From positions 1 to 49,166 of the forward strand of contig NZ_CAFK01000054.1 in the NCBI RefSeq assembly GCF_000239815.1: DNA of 49,166 nucleotides, in the 5' to 3' direction. This DNA is from Bradyrhizobium sp. STM 3843 (lineage in GTDB: Bacteria; Pseudomonadota; Alphaproteobacteria; Rhizobiales; Xanthobacteraceae). Both the position numbers and the translations under genes were made by a program. The notes below the pieces were generated by a model. The model had not been told where the DNA came from. It worked only from the letters and a program-made list of their open reading frames with translations, and did not search any database. Of this stretch, positions 1 through 8,452 are shown piece by piece (within the stretch, counting starts at the first letter, position 1; every line of letters starts with the position of its first letter).

Positions 1-152
1 CGATCCTGCTGGTCGAGCAGAATGCGCGCGCCGCGCTGGAGACGGCTGACCACGGCTACGTGCTCGAGACTGGCGAGATCGTGCAGTCCGGTCCCGCCAA
101 GGACCTCATCCACGATCCCAGGCTGATCACGGCCTATCTCGGCGGACATTAG
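1..152 (+). CDS. livF: Branched-chain amino acid-type ABC transporter ATPase, C-terminal end (partial)
   Basis: Only the last 49 codons are in the window; the frame starts at base 3 and ends at TAG 150-152. The visible part has the end of the Walker B/switch region (ILLVEQNARAALE) followed by the GEIVQSGPAKDLIHDPRL tail and a final AYLGGH, typical of LivF-type ATPases of the high-affinity branched-chain amino acid / aromatic acid uptake family. These importers often stand beside aromatic catabolic genes and supply the substrate, so it may belong to the cluster that follows. It converges on the next gene with only 12 bases between the stops. The rest of the transporter lies outside the window. 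Confidence 0.85.
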   Translation, partial: ILLVEQNARAALETADHGYVLETGEIVQSGPAKDLIHDPRLITAYLGGH

Positions 153-164
153 AATCGCAGGTGT

Positions 165-872
165 CTAGACGCCCGGCCGAACCGTGCGGGTCAGCATCGG
201 GAAATGCTTGTTGCCGCCGGAGAATGGCGGAAATTGGAGGAAGTCCGCGCGCATACGCTTGATCACCTCGGAGTTCACCGCCAGCGAGAGCGCATCCGGG
301 CTGTCGAACACCAGCTTGTTGCGCTGCATGTGCTCGACCCGCCGCGACGGCAGCCGGTCGACCCAATCGATACGCGTATAGATCTCGACCTGGCGGACGT
401 TTGGAAAGGTCCGCATGATCGCCGGATGATGCTCCAGATAATGCAGGTTCCAGGCATTCATGTCCTCGGCCGGGCCTGGATAGTGCACGAGGTAGCTGCA
501 TGAAACGTTCGTACTCGCGGGATACGCCGCGGCCTCGACCGGAAACGCGCGCGTCAGCATCACCTGGTGCGTGACGTCCAATCCAGCGAGGCCCGATAAC
601 CCGGCGCCCACCGCCAAGCGGGCAAGGACGCTGCCGCGATCCATCGCCGCCTCGCAAGCAAACAGATTCGAAAATCGCAATTGGAGGGCGAACGCTGGTC
701 CAAGGCCGTCAGCCCTGTAGGGATGGTCGACCGACTGCTCGAGCGGCGTGAATAGCAGGCCCTCGGTCATCTCCGGGACCGAGCCGACGAGTGCTGCAAC
801 GGCGGCAAGATCATTGGGCTCGACCTGGCGCTCGCCCCGCGGATCGGAGAATGTCATGAAGAGCGAAATCAT
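165..872 (-). CDS. EthD-like / dimeric alpha-beta barrel protein of the catabolic operon
   Basis: A 235-residue soluble protein that looks like two ferredoxin-fold halves: residues 1-90 and about 120-235, the second with a segment (YLVHYPGPAED, then LHYLEHHPAIM) like the EthD/stress-responsive dimeric barrel families. No signal peptide. It is the last gene of the minus-strand operon headed by the nitrilase, and its ATG overlaps the TGA of the thioesterase gene by 4 bp (ATGA), so it is translationally coupled. EthD-type proteins accompany oxygenase pathways as small non-redox enzymes or ligand-binding helpers; the exact activity is unknown. The His pair in LEHHP is a possible active-site or metal feature. 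Family assignment is moderately sure, function is not. Confidence 0.7.
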   Translation of the reverse strand: MISLFMTFSDPRGERQVEPNDLAAVAALVGSVPEMTEGLLFTPLEQSVDHPYRADGLGPAFALQLRFSNLFACEAAMDRGSVLARLAVGAGLSGLAGLDVTHQVMLTRAFPVEAAAYPASTNVSCSYLVHYPGPAEDMNAWNLHYLEHHPAIMRTFPNVRQVEIYTRIDWVDRLPSRRVEHMQRNKLVFDSPDALSLAVNSEVIKRMRADFLQFPPFSGGNKHFPMLTRTVRPGV

Positions 873-1306
873 GACGGCACCGCCTGCACGTCCTCATCCG
901 CGTGCAGATGCGACACCAGCGCGGCGCGAATATCGTCCGGCCAGGCAATCGCCTGATGATCCACCAACGATGTTGCAGCAAGGATCTGGCCGGCCCGCCA
1001 GCGCATGCCATCCACGCCCGAGACGACATGCGCCAAATGAAGCGATGCCCGGCCGACCTTGCCTATGCGCAGCGTGAACGTGAGGGCATCCCCAAACATC
1101 GACGGTCGGGAAAAGTCGCAGGTCAGGTGCACCGTGGGCGTCCCGATCTTCCGGACCCTCATCAGCTCCGGCCACGGAAAACCGATGGTCGCCCAGAATT
1201 CCTCGACGACGCCGTTGAGAATGTTCAGGTAGGACGGGAAGTACGCGATCCCTGAGGGATCGCAATCCCCGAACCTCAGCTCGCGATCGAACGAGAAAAT
1301 CGCCAT
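869..1306 (-). CDS. Hotdog-fold acyl-CoA thioesterase (4-hydroxybenzoyl-CoA thioesterase type)
   Basis: 145 residues, normal for a single hotdog domain. The N-terminus RFGDCDPSGIAYFPSYL carries the Asp-containing motif of the 4HBT family (Asp16 is the likely catalytic acid), followed by the long hotdog helix with NGVVEEFW. I chose the ATG at 1306 because the family signature starts right after it and it overlaps the stop of the upstream FAH gene by one base (TGATG). An upstream in-frame extension is only the antisense of the FAH gene. Hydrolysis of an aromatic acyl-CoA fits with the CoA-forming IorAB and the acyl-CoA ligase in the same cluster; the precise thioester is inferred. Confidence 0.85.
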   Translation of the reverse strand: MAIFSFDRELRFGDCDPSGIAYFPSYLNILNGVVEEFWATIGFPWPELMRVRKIGTPTVHLTCDFSRPSMFGDALTFTLRIGKVGRASLHLAHVVSGVDGMRWRAGQILAATSLVDHQAIAWPDDIRAALVSHLHADEDVQAVPS

Positions 1307-2214
1307 CAGATCGCGACAACAGGGTGTCTGATCACACCGACGCCATCGACTCCTGCTTCGACCACATCGCCCGGCCACAGCCATTCCTGCGGGCTCATGC
1401 CGGCTCCGACGCCCTCCGGCGTTCCCGTTGCAATGATATCGCCCGGCTCCAGCGTCATGCCCGATGAAATGTCGGCAATCAGGCCCGGGATGTCGAAGAT
1501 CATATATTTGGTGTTGGAATCCTGCTTGGTGACGCCGTTCTTGGTCAACCACAGCCGCAGATCATGTGGGTCGGAAATCTCGTCCGCAGTCACGATGCCC
1601 GGGCCGAACGGCGCATAGGTGTCCATGCCCTTGGAGAAGATCCACTGGCCGGCGCGGCGATTGTCGCGCGCGGAAATGTCGATCATCACCGAATAGCCGA
1701 AGACGTGATCCATTGCCTTCTCGACGGAGATGCGTGTCGCGGTCCTGCCGATGATGACCGCGAGTTCGACTTCCCAGTCGAGTTGCTGCGTCATCTTGGC
1801 GTTGTGTTGGATCGCCGCCCCCGGGCCGATCACTGAAGTCGGCGGCTTCGAGAAAACGACCGGCTGCTTTGGCAGGTCCTTGTCGGTATCAAGGCTCTTG
1901 GCGGATTCCGCGACATGCGCCCGGTAGTTCAGCCCGATGCCGAAGATGTTCTTGCGGGGCCGCGGGATCGGAGCTTGCAGCTTGACATCCTCGACGGGAA
2001 CGGCGGCGCCGGCCGGCAGACGCCCATTGGCACGATCAAGGCCATCCCTAAGCGCCGGTAACAGCGTGGCGTTGTTGTCGATGAAGGACAGCATGTCGCT
2101 CGGCCATGCGAGACCTGACGACGCGCCGAGACGCTCGACATCGACGACCAACCCCTTGAGGAGAACTCCGAGGCGGGCGCCGCTGGCGCCCAAAGTATAG
2201 GTCACGAGACGCAT
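1306..2214 (-). CDS. Fumarylacetoacetate hydrolase family protein (ring-cleavage product hydrolase or isomerase)
   Basis: 302 residues with the FAH C-terminal domain: GIGLNYRAHV, the metal-binding acidic motif DWEVELAVIIG, and the closing TGTPEGVGAGM block. The N-terminal 70 residues are the usual small cap domain. Members hydrolyse or isomerise products of aromatic ring cleavage, such as fumarylpyruvate or maleylpyruvate after gentisate cleavage. It follows the gentisate-dioxygenase-like cupin by about 50 bases, and that pairing supports a C-C bond hydrolase (for example acylpyruvase) role. It is translationally coupled to the downstream thioesterase. Mg/Mn dependence is family knowledge. 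Confidence 0.9.
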   Translation of the reverse strand: MRLVTYTLGASGARLGVLLKGLVVDVERLGASSGLAWPSDMLSFIDNNATLLPALRDGLDRANGRLPAGAAVPVEDVKLQAPIPRPRKNIFGIGLNYRAHVAESAKSLDTDKDLPKQPVVFSKPPTSVIGPGAAIQHNAKMTQQLDWEVELAVIIGRTATRISVEKAMDHVFGYSVMIDISARDNRRAGQWIFSKGMDTYAPFGPGIVTADEISDPHDLRLWLTKNGVTKQDSNTKYMIFDIPGLIADISSGMTLEPGDIIATGTPEGVGAGMSPQEWLWPGDVVEAGVDGVGVIRHPVVAI

Positions 2215-2265
2215 GGAAGCTTGATCCGACTCTTTTCCGTTGAATGTCCAGCGAGCAAGAAGATG

Positions 2266-3372
2266 TCAGGCGGCGACCGATTGGTGGCCGCCATTGTCGC
2301 CATAAGTCTCTTCCCGATACAGCCCGAGACCCTCGATGACAGGCAGATCGTTGAAGCAGAACAGGCAGGCATCCTCGCTCGTCGACGCGTTGCCGTGCTC
2401 ATGCCAGGCCCAGGACGGAACACAGAAGATGTCGCGCTCCTCCCACTCGAAACGCTTGCCGGCGATGATCGAATAGCCGCATCCCTGGGCGACCTGATAG
2501 ATGAAGCTGCCAGTGTGCCGGTGTGACTTTGTCGCCTCGCGCGGCCGCAACAACTGCATGCTCGCGCCGATCGTCTGCATCACGTGCCCGCCGGTGATCG
2601 GATTGACGTAGTTCATGAGAATGCCATCGTGAGGCGAGCCTTCGGTCGCAGCGGCATATTTTTTCAGGGATTCATAGGTCGGTTCCCACTCATATTTGAA
2701 CATGGGCGAATAGCCCTTCGACCAGCGCGTGTCAGCCGGCCGAAGACCGGGATTGCCCCAGGTCTTGGTCATGTCGTCCACGGGATAACCGGACGGCTCC
2801 TGCTGGATCTTCGGATGCACGACGAAGAAATTGGCTTCCAGCGCATTCACGAGTGGGATGTCCAACCCATCCTGCCAGATGCAGACCGACCCATCGCCTT
2901 CGACCCCGTGCTCATGCCAGGTGCCGTTCGGCGTAAGCACGAAGTCCCGTGCTCCCAACGTCATCTTGTGACCATCGACGATGGTGTAGGCGCCCGCCCC
3001 TTCCATGATGAAACGCAAGGCGGAGGCGGAGTGCGCATGGGCGGAGGCGACCTCGCCGGGATGCATCACCTGCAATCCCGAATAGAGCCAGCCGACCGCG
3101 GCCGACACCTCGCGGCGACCCGGATTGTTAAGATAGATCACCCGCCGCCCGGCCTTCTCCGGCGAGACCAGCTCCACCGAGCGCAGCACATGTTCGCGCA
3201 AATCACTGTAGCGCCAGAGAACCGGAACGGACGCGGATTGCGGCTGCCATGGCTCGATCTTGTTGGCGACCGTCCAGAGAGCGCCGGCTTCGTATTTTTC
3301 GAGGTCCTTGTAGTAGGCCATGAGCTCGGGGGTGTCTTCGACATTGGCCCGGCCGATCACGTTCTCGCGCAT
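2266..3372 (-). CDS. Gentisate 1,2-dioxygenase-like bicupin
   Basis: A two-cupin ring-cleavage dioxygenase. The N-terminal cupin has HPGEVASAHAHSASALRF, whose paired histidines (His112 and His114 from this start) with a later His in TWHEHG form the Fe(II) site of gentisate 1,2-dioxygenases; the C-terminal cupin has SHRHTGSF and WAWHEHG. The ATG at 3372 is preferred because GGAGG lies 8 bases upstream; an in-frame GTG at 3396 would add eight residues and lacks a clear ribosome site. The protein is 368 residues, close to the family length. It probably opens a hydroxylated aromatic acid ring (gentisate, 5-hydroxyanthranilate or similar) whose product goes to the FAH enzyme next door. Related cupins cleave salicylate or 1-hydroxy-2-naphthoate, so the substrate is open. 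Confidence 0.85.
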   Translation of the reverse strand: MRENVIGRANVEDTPELMAYYKDLEKYEAGALWTVANKIEPWQPQSASVPVLWRYSDLREHVLRSVELVSPEKAGRRVIYLNNPGRREVSAAVGWLYSGLQVMHPGEVASAHAHSASALRFIMEGAGAYTIVDGHKMTLGARDFVLTPNGTWHEHGVEGDGSVCIWQDGLDIPLVNALEANFFVVHPKIQQEPSGYPVDDMTKTWGNPGLRPADTRWSKGYSPMFKYEWEPTYESLKKYAAATEGSPHDGILMNYVNPITGGHVMQTIGASMQLLRPREATKSHRHTGSFIYQVAQGCGYSIIAGKRFEWEERDIFCVPSWAWHEHGNASTSEDACLFCFNDLPVIEGLGLYREETYGDNGGHQSVAA

Positions 3373-3426
3373 CCTGTCCTCCAAGTCCTGTCTCACGACC
3401 CTGCATGCTCGATACGTCCCCGACCA

Positions 3427-4449
3427 TCATTCCGACTGGCCGGGGATCGAGGAAAAGCTCACCTGCTCCTCCCCTGCGCCTCGCTCTGTTTCTGCCAAGC
3501 CAAGCGGCGCCAATGGGCGGCGGTTCACACGCAAATCAAAAATGTCGAACCGGTTGTAGTGCCCGACAATGTCATGCATCTGCTTCGGCTGGATGCAGCG
3601 GTCAAGGTCGATGTCGGCATAGACGATGCCTTCATCGTCGATCAGCGGTGCGCCAACCACACGGCCATCGGGTCCGATGACCCCTGAGAAAGCGCTCGAT
3701 TTGCGCTGCAAGCGCGCCCTCGCGTCGGGGACGACCGTTTCCATCGCCGCGATGATCTCCTCCGATACGGTCGAGCAGGAGACGATCGTAAAGATCTTGC
3801 CTTCAAAGGAATGGGCAATCGCGCGCAACTTGATCGCCTCCGCCATATCGTAGTCGGCGGGTGCAACGGGAAGCGAGATGTAGCTGGCGACATGCACGAG
3901 TTCGCCCTGGCCCAACAGCGCGAAACGCGCGAGCGTGTTGGTGTTCTCGCCGCAAGCCAGCCCGCCGAGACGCCCGATCTCCGTATCATAGACGCGCAGG
4001 CTCGATCCGTCGCCGCCAGTCCAGGTCAGCTTCTCTGCCCAGGTCGGCACCAGCTTGCGGTGCTTGCCAAGCAGCGCGCCATCCGGCCCGATGAAAACCA
4101 GCGTGTTGTAGATCGCACCCAGCGAAACCGAGCTGCGCTCGTTCGCGCCGAGCACGACGTAGCATCCCGTGTCGCGCGCAGCCTTCCGGACAACATCAAG
4201 CTCCGGACCCGGCACAAGGATCGACGCCTTGACGAGCTTCTCGAACCACGCGCTCCCGGTGACGGGATCGGTGATCCAGTTCCAGTAGGGATAGCCGGGA
4301 ACGAACACTTCGGGGAACGCAACGAGCTTTGCGCCGTTCGCCGCGGCCTCACGGACCAGTGACACCGCCTTTTCCGCGGTCGCGCTCGCGTCGAGATAGA
4401 CAGGTGAGGCCTGGACGGCGGCAGCTCTAAAGCGAGGCAGCTTCAGCAT
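3427..4449 (-). CDS. Nitrilase (carbon-nitrogen hydrolase, aliphatic/arylaceto-nitrilase type)
   Basis: 340 residues with the nitrilase catalytic triad: Glu47 (AFPEVFVPGYPYW), Lys132 (KHRKLVPT) and Cys166 (GGLACGENTN). GENTN after the cysteine and the long C-terminus are features of true nitrilases rather than amidases. It is the first gene of the left minus-strand operon, 54 bases ahead of the cupin, and starts opposite iorA across a 126-bp divergent promoter region. A GGGTAGGG-like ribosome site precedes the ATG. In an auxin-catabolic setting the obvious substrate is indole-3-acetonitrile, giving indole-3-acetate, but an arylacetonitrile or arylglyoxylonitrile is equally possible from sequence alone. 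Confidence 0.9.
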   Translation of the reverse strand: MLKLPRFRAAAVQASPVYLDASATAEKAVSLVREAAANGAKLVAFPEVFVPGYPYWNWITDPVTGSAWFEKLVKASILVPGPELDVVRKAARDTGCYVVLGANERSSVSLGAIYNTLVFIGPDGALLGKHRKLVPTWAEKLTWTGGDGSSLRVYDTEIGRLGGLACGENTNTLARFALLGQGELVHVASYISLPVAPADYDMAEAIKLRAIAHSFEGKIFTIVSCSTVSEEIIAAMETVVPDARARLQRKSSAFSGVIGPDGRVVGAPLIDDEGIVYADIDLDRCIQPKQMHDIVGHYNRFDIFDLRVNRRPLAPLGLAETERGAGEEQVSFSSIPGQSE

Positions 4450-4506
4450 TGGCCCTACCCTGTCGCCGGCTTATGCCCGCCTTCCGCAGCAGAAATGTGC
4501 AGGCGT

Positions 4507-4555
4507 GATAGCATGGCGCGGCGTTGACTTATTTTACATATAAACGTATGCTATC
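4507..4555. repeat. 8-bp inverted repeat GATAGCAT / ATGCTATC across the divergent promoter region
   Basis: GATAGCAT at 4507-4514 and its reverse complement at 4548-4555, centres 41 bp apart (about four helical turns). The right arm lies inside the TATG-N6-CATA operator of iorA. The left arm is close to the nitrilase start and looks like a partial second copy of the operator in the opposite orientation (GTGATAGCAT against GCGATAGCAT). This suggests a secondary site that lets one repressor control both directions. Confidence 0.5.
4524..4552 (+). promoter_or_regulatory. Sigma-70-type promoter of iorAB
   Basis: TTGACT (4524-4529), a 17-base spacer, then TATGCT (4547-4552), near the housekeeping consensus. 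It lies 24 bases before the iorA ATG, which has a strong GGAGGG ribosome site. The -10 box is shared with the first half of a palindromic operator. Confidence 0.7.
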
Positions 4556-4560
4556 GCATA
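4547..4560. promoter_or_regulatory. Putative MarR operator TATG-N6-CATA over the iorA -10 box
   Basis: TATGCTATCGCATA: perfect 5-bp arms (TATGC/GCATA) around four bases. The same TATG-N6-CATA pattern, with G before CATA in both cases, recurs at 14615-14628 beside the -10 box of the dioxygenase operon. Two MarR genes lie between the two sites. A palindrome overlapping the -10 element fits MarR repression by blocking RNA polymerase. Confidence 0.6.
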
Positions 4561-4575
4561 TTTCTGGAGGGTGCA

Positions 4576-6735
4576 ATGGCTGAACGGTCTTTCGCTCGCG
4601 AGGTCGAGGATCTCCGGCTCGGCGATGGCGACACGTTCCGCGGCGAGGGTATCCTCGCCATCACCAAGGCGCTGCTGCAATCAGGCGTCGCTTATGTCGG
4701 CGGCTACCAGGGCTCTCCGATCTCTCATCTCATGGACGTGCTGGCTGACGCCAAGGACGTGCTCGACGATCTCGGCGTCGTGTTCCAGAGCTCCGCCAAC
4801 GAAGCGGCCGCGGCGGCCATGTTGTCGGCTTCGGTGATGTATCCCTTGCGCGGCGCGGTGGCGTGGAAATCCACGGTCGGCACCAACGTCGCATCCGACG
4901 CGCTCGCCAATCTCGCCTCGGGCGGCGTAACCGGCGGAACGATGATCATCGTCGGCGAGGACTATGGCGAAGGCTCCTCCATCATGCAGGAGCGCACCCA
5001 CGCCTTTGCGATGAAATCGCAGATGTGGCTGTTGGACCCGCGTCCCGACCATGAATGCATCGTCAATCTGATCGAAAAGGGCTTTGAGCTCTCCGAATTC
5101 TCGAACACGCCCGTGATGCTGGAGGTCCGCGTTCGCGCCTGTCACATGCATGGCAGCTTTGCCTGCAAGGACAATGTCAGGCCGGCGCATACCATCAAGG
5201 ATGCGCTCAACAATCCCAAACGCGACGTCAATCGCATCGTGCTGCCACCGGCGGCCTATGAGCATGAGCAGGAGAAGATCAAGACACGCATGCCGGCGGC
5301 GATCGGCTTCATCCGGGAGAACAAGCTGAACGAGTGGATGGGACCGAAGCAGGGCAAGGTCGGCATCGTCATGCAGGGCGGCATGTACAACAATGTCGTC
5401 CGCGCGCTGCAATATCTCGGATTGTCGGATGCCTACGGCAATACGCAGATCCCGCTCTACGTCATGAACGTCACCTACCCCGTGATCGACAGTGAGGTTG
5501 CGGAGTTCTGTCTCGACAAGGACGCCATCCTGATCGTCGAAGAGGGCCAGCCGGAATATCTGGAGCAGGCGATCAATACGGTGCTGCGCCGCAAGGACAT
5601 CCAGGCGCGCGTCCATGGCAAGGACGTGCTTCCGATGGGTGGCGACTACACCGCGCAGGTCCTGCTCGGCGGCATCAGAGAATTCCTGGAGAAGACCGAG
5701 CCGCGGCTGCTCGGCAACCGGCCGCCGGCGCCGGACGCCACTCCGGTGCTCCATCACCCGGCAGTCGAGAGGCTCAAGCAGGTCGTGCCGGCTCGCCCGC
5801 CCGGGCTCTGCACCGGCTGCCCCGAACGGCCGATCTTCGCGGCCATGAAGCTCGTCGAGGAGGAGCTCGGCCAGCACCACATCTCGGCCGACATTGGCTG
5901 CCATCTTTTCTCGATTCTGCCGCCCTTCAACATCGGCGCGACCACCATGGGTTTCGGCCTGGGCCCGGCCTCGACATCGGCCTTCAACGTCAAGGCCGAC
6001 AAGCGCTCTATCGCCGTGATGGGCGACGGCGGTTTCTGGCACAACGGATTGACCAGCGGCATCGGCAACGCCGTGTTCAACAAGCATGACGGCGTGTTCG
6101 TCATCGTCGACAACTACTACACGTCGGCCACCGGAGGGCAGGACATCCTGTCGTCACGCGCCATCAACAAGCGGCGCAACACCAACAACTCGATTGTCCA
6201 GGCCGTGAAGGGTATCGGCGGCCAATGGGTGCGGCAGCTCGATCGTACCTACGACGTCGGCAAGATGCGTGACACGCTGAAGGAGGCGCTGACGACCAGG
6301 GAAGAGGGTCCCAAGGTCATCGTAGCCTCCTCCGAGTGCATGCTGAACAAGCAGCGCCGCGTGAAGCCGCAGATGAGCAAGGCCATCAAGGACGGCGTCC
6401 GCATCGTAAAGGAGCGTTTCGGCGTCGACGAGGACGTGTGCACGGGCGACCATGCCTGCATCCGGCTTTCCGGCTGCCCGTCGCTGTCGGTCAAGCAGCT
6501 CGATGATCCGCTGCGCGACGATCCCGTTGCGGCGATCGACAATTCCTGTGTCGGATGCGGCAATTGCGGCGAGGTCTCCGAGGCGGCGGTGCTCTGCCCT
6601 TCCTTCTATCGCGCCGACGTCATCCATAATCCGACCCGCTGGGACACGTTCAGATCCAAGGTCGCCATGGCCGCGATCGGCTGGCTGCAGCGGCGGCGAG
6701 ATCGCCGGCGCCCGGCGCTTGAGGCACTGGCATGA
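4576..6735 (+). CDS. iorA: Indolepyruvate:ferredoxin oxidoreductase alpha subunit-type protein
   Basis: 719 residues. Order of parts: N-terminal pyrimidine-binding domain (GGYQGSPISHLMDVL), central transketolase-C-like domain, thiamine-diphosphate-binding domain with MGDGGFWHNG and the paired DN of VIVDN, and a C-terminal ferredoxin-like region with CTGDHACIRLSGCPSL and CVGCGNCGE...CP. This is the long proteobacterial IorA family. It should oxidatively decarboxylate an aryl 2-oxoacid to its acyl-CoA with reduction of ferredoxin. Start fixed by GGAGGG before the ATG; the stop overlaps the iorB start (ATGA). In an indole-acetate pathway the likely substrate is not indolepyruvate but an aryl-glyoxylate such as isatinate; that is inference. 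Confidence 0.9.
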   Translation: MAERSFAREVEDLRLGDGDTFRGEGILAITKALLQSGVAYVGGYQGSPISHLMDVLADAKDVLDDLGVVFQSSANEAAAAAMLSASVMYPLRGAVAWKSTVGTNVASDALANLASGGVTGGTMIIVGEDYGEGSSIMQERTHAFAMKSQMWLLDPRPDHECIVNLIEKGFELSEFSNTPVMLEVRVRACHMHGSFACKDNVRPAHTIKDALNNPKRDVNRIVLPPAAYEHEQEKIKTRMPAAIGFIRENKLNEWMGPKQGKVGIVMQGGMYNNVVRALQYLGLSDAYGNTQIPLYVMNVTYPVIDSEVAEFCLDKDAILIVEEGQPEYLEQAINTVLRRKDIQARVHGKDVLPMGGDYTAQVLLGGIREFLEKTEPRLLGNRPPAPDATPVLHHPAVERLKQVVPARPPGLCTGCPERPIFAAMKLVEEELGQHHISADIGCHLFSILPPFNIGATTMGFGLGPASTSAFNVKADKRSIAVMGDGGFWHNGLTSGIGNAVFNKHDGVFVIVDNYYTSATGGQDILSSRAINKRRNTNNSIVQAVKGIGGQWVRQLDRTYDVGKMRDTLKEALTTREEGPKVIVASSECMLNKQRRVKPQMSKAIKDGVRIVKERFGVDEDVCTGDHACIRLSGCPSLSVKQLDDPLRDDPVAAIDNSCVGCGNCGEVSEAAVLCPSFYRADVIHNPTRWDTFRSKVAMAAIGWLQRRRDRRRPALEALA

Positions 6736-8297
6736 GGGACGAGACGGTCCGGCTGGCCCTGCCCGCCGCAGGCGAGGCGACCGAGCGGCCAATCTCGATT
6801 GCGATCGTCGCGATGGGCGGCCAGGGCGGCGGCGTCCTGACCGACTGGATCGTCCAGCTTGCCGAGAACCATGGCTGGGTCGCGCAATCGACCTCGGTGC
6901 CGGGAGTAGCCCAGCGCACCGGCGCCACGATCTACTACATCGAGGCGATGCCGCCGCTCGATGGTCGCAAGCCGATCCTGTCGCTGATGCCGACGCCCGG
7001 CGACGTCGATGTGGTGATGGCGGCGGAATTCATGGAGGCCGGTCGATCCATCCTGCGCGGCCTGGTGACCCCGGATCGCACCACGCTGATCGCGTCCAAT
7101 CACCGGTCATTTGCGATCGGCGAGAAGATCGCTCCCGGCAACGGCATCGCCGACGGAGGGGCCGTTACCGGCGCAATCGGGATTGCGGCAAAGACCGAAA
7201 TCATCTTCGATCTGAATGCGCTGGCGATCGAGCATGGCAGCGTCATCTCGGCCGCGATGTTCGGCGCGCTTGCAAGCGCCGGCGTGCTGCCCTTCAGCCG
7301 CGAAAGCTATCTTGATGTCATCCGCGCCGGCGAGAAAGGTGCCAAGGCGAGCCTACGAACCTTCGAAGCCGCCTTCGACCGGGTCAAGATCGGCTCCGCC
7401 GGCATCGTCGCGCCGACACAGCCGAAGCAGGCCGACGATATCCCGTCGCCCGTAACGCCCGATCCACATCTCGCTGGGCTCGTCGCAAGGTTGACGCAGG
7501 AGCTGCCCGAGCCCGCGCTCGCTATGGCCCGCGCCGGCCTGAGAAAGGTGGTCGACTTCCAGGACGTCGCCTATGGCGCCGAGTATCTGGACATCCTGAA
7601 GACGCTGCACGCGACCGACCGGAGCTCCGGCGGTGCTGCCCGGGCCTATGCCTTCACCCAGACCGCGGCAAAGTATCTCGCTAACGCCATGGCCTATGAC
7701 GACGTCATCCGCGTGGCCGACCTCAAGACGCGCGCTGGTCGACGCGCGCGCATCGAGAGCGAGCTCGAGATGTCGCCGGGCCAGTTGCTCCAGACCACCG
7801 AATTCATGCATCCACGGATGGAGGAGGTCATGGGCATGCTCCCCGCCGGCTTCGGCCGCTGGCTCGGCGCAAGGCCGCGTCTCTTCGGCTGGCTCGATCG
7901 GCGCGTCAACAAGGGGCGCCGGGTGCGCACCTACTCGCTGCCCTGGTTCCTGGCGCTCTATGTCGTGGGCGGGCTGCGCGGCCTGCGCCGCCGCTCGCTG
8001 CGTCACACTGTCGAGACGGCCCACCGGGACGGATGGCTCAAAGCCGCGACCGACGCGGTTGGCACCAATTACCAGTTGGGTGTCGAGATCCTGCAATGCC
8101 GACGCCTCGTAAAGGGCTATTCCGATACTCACAGCCGGGGACTGTCGAAATTCGATAAGACGCTGGCGGCGATCAAGCTGGTCGAGCAGCGCGAGGATGC
8201 CGCGGATTGGGCGCGCCGCCTGCGCGAGGCCGCGCTGAAAGACGCCACCGGTCGGGAGCTCGACGGCGTGATCCAGACCATCAAGAGCTTCGCATGA
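6732..8297 (+). CDS. iorB: Indolepyruvate:ferredoxin oxidoreductase beta subunit with C-terminal extension
   Basis: 521 residues, more than twice the size of archaeal IorB. Residues 20-220 are the gamma-type catalytic domain (MGGQGGGVLTDW, then SVPGVAQRTGATIYY); residues about 250-521 are an extra, mainly helical, Arg-rich domain resembling the DUF6537 extension seen in aerobic proteobacterial IorB proteins. Translationally coupled to iorA by ATGA and expected to form the complex with it. The extension may serve in electron transfer or oxygen protection; its role is not known. A 155-bp gap follows before the MarR pair, with no clear terminator. Confidence 0.88.
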   Translation: MRDETVRLALPAAGEATERPISIAIVAMGGQGGGVLTDWIVQLAENHGWVAQSTSVPGVAQRTGATIYYIEAMPPLDGRKPILSLMPTPGDVDVVMAAEFMEAGRSILRGLVTPDRTTLIASNHRSFAIGEKIAPGNGIADGGAVTGAIGIAAKTEIIFDLNALAIEHGSVISAAMFGALASAGVLPFSRESYLDVIRAGEKGAKASLRTFEAAFDRVKIGSAGIVAPTQPKQADDIPSPVTPDPHLAGLVARLTQELPEPALAMARAGLRKVVDFQDVAYGAEYLDILKTLHATDRSSGGAARAYAFTQTAAKYLANAMAYDDVIRVADLKTRAGRRARIESELEMSPGQLLQTTEFMHPRMEEVMGMLPAGFGRWLGARPRLFGWLDRRVNKGRRVRTYSLPWFLALYVVGGLRGLRRRSLRHTVETAHRDGWLKAATDAVGTNYQLGVEILQCRRLVKGYSDTHSRGLSKFDKTLAAIKLVEQREDAADWARRLREAALKDATGRELDGVIQTIKSFA

Positions 8298-8452
8298 TGC
8301 CAGCACGCGAGCCGCACGATTGCTTTGCCGCCGAACCAAAAGGACGTCGGGATCACGCGGCTTGACTAGGATTCTCAGGTTGCTAATCGGAGCGAACGCC
8401 CCGCGGTCAATCCCCCAAATCGACGAGACACTTTGTACTCGATGGTCATGCA

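Noticed and set aside
2584..3687. 367-codon open frame on the plus strand
   Set aside because: Antisense to the cupin dioxygenase; spans two real genes and has no recognisable fold.
4681..6087. 468-codon open frame on the minus strand
   Set aside because: Fully antisense to iorA; His/Asp/Arg-rich without any domain, as expected from the reverse strand of a high-GC gene.
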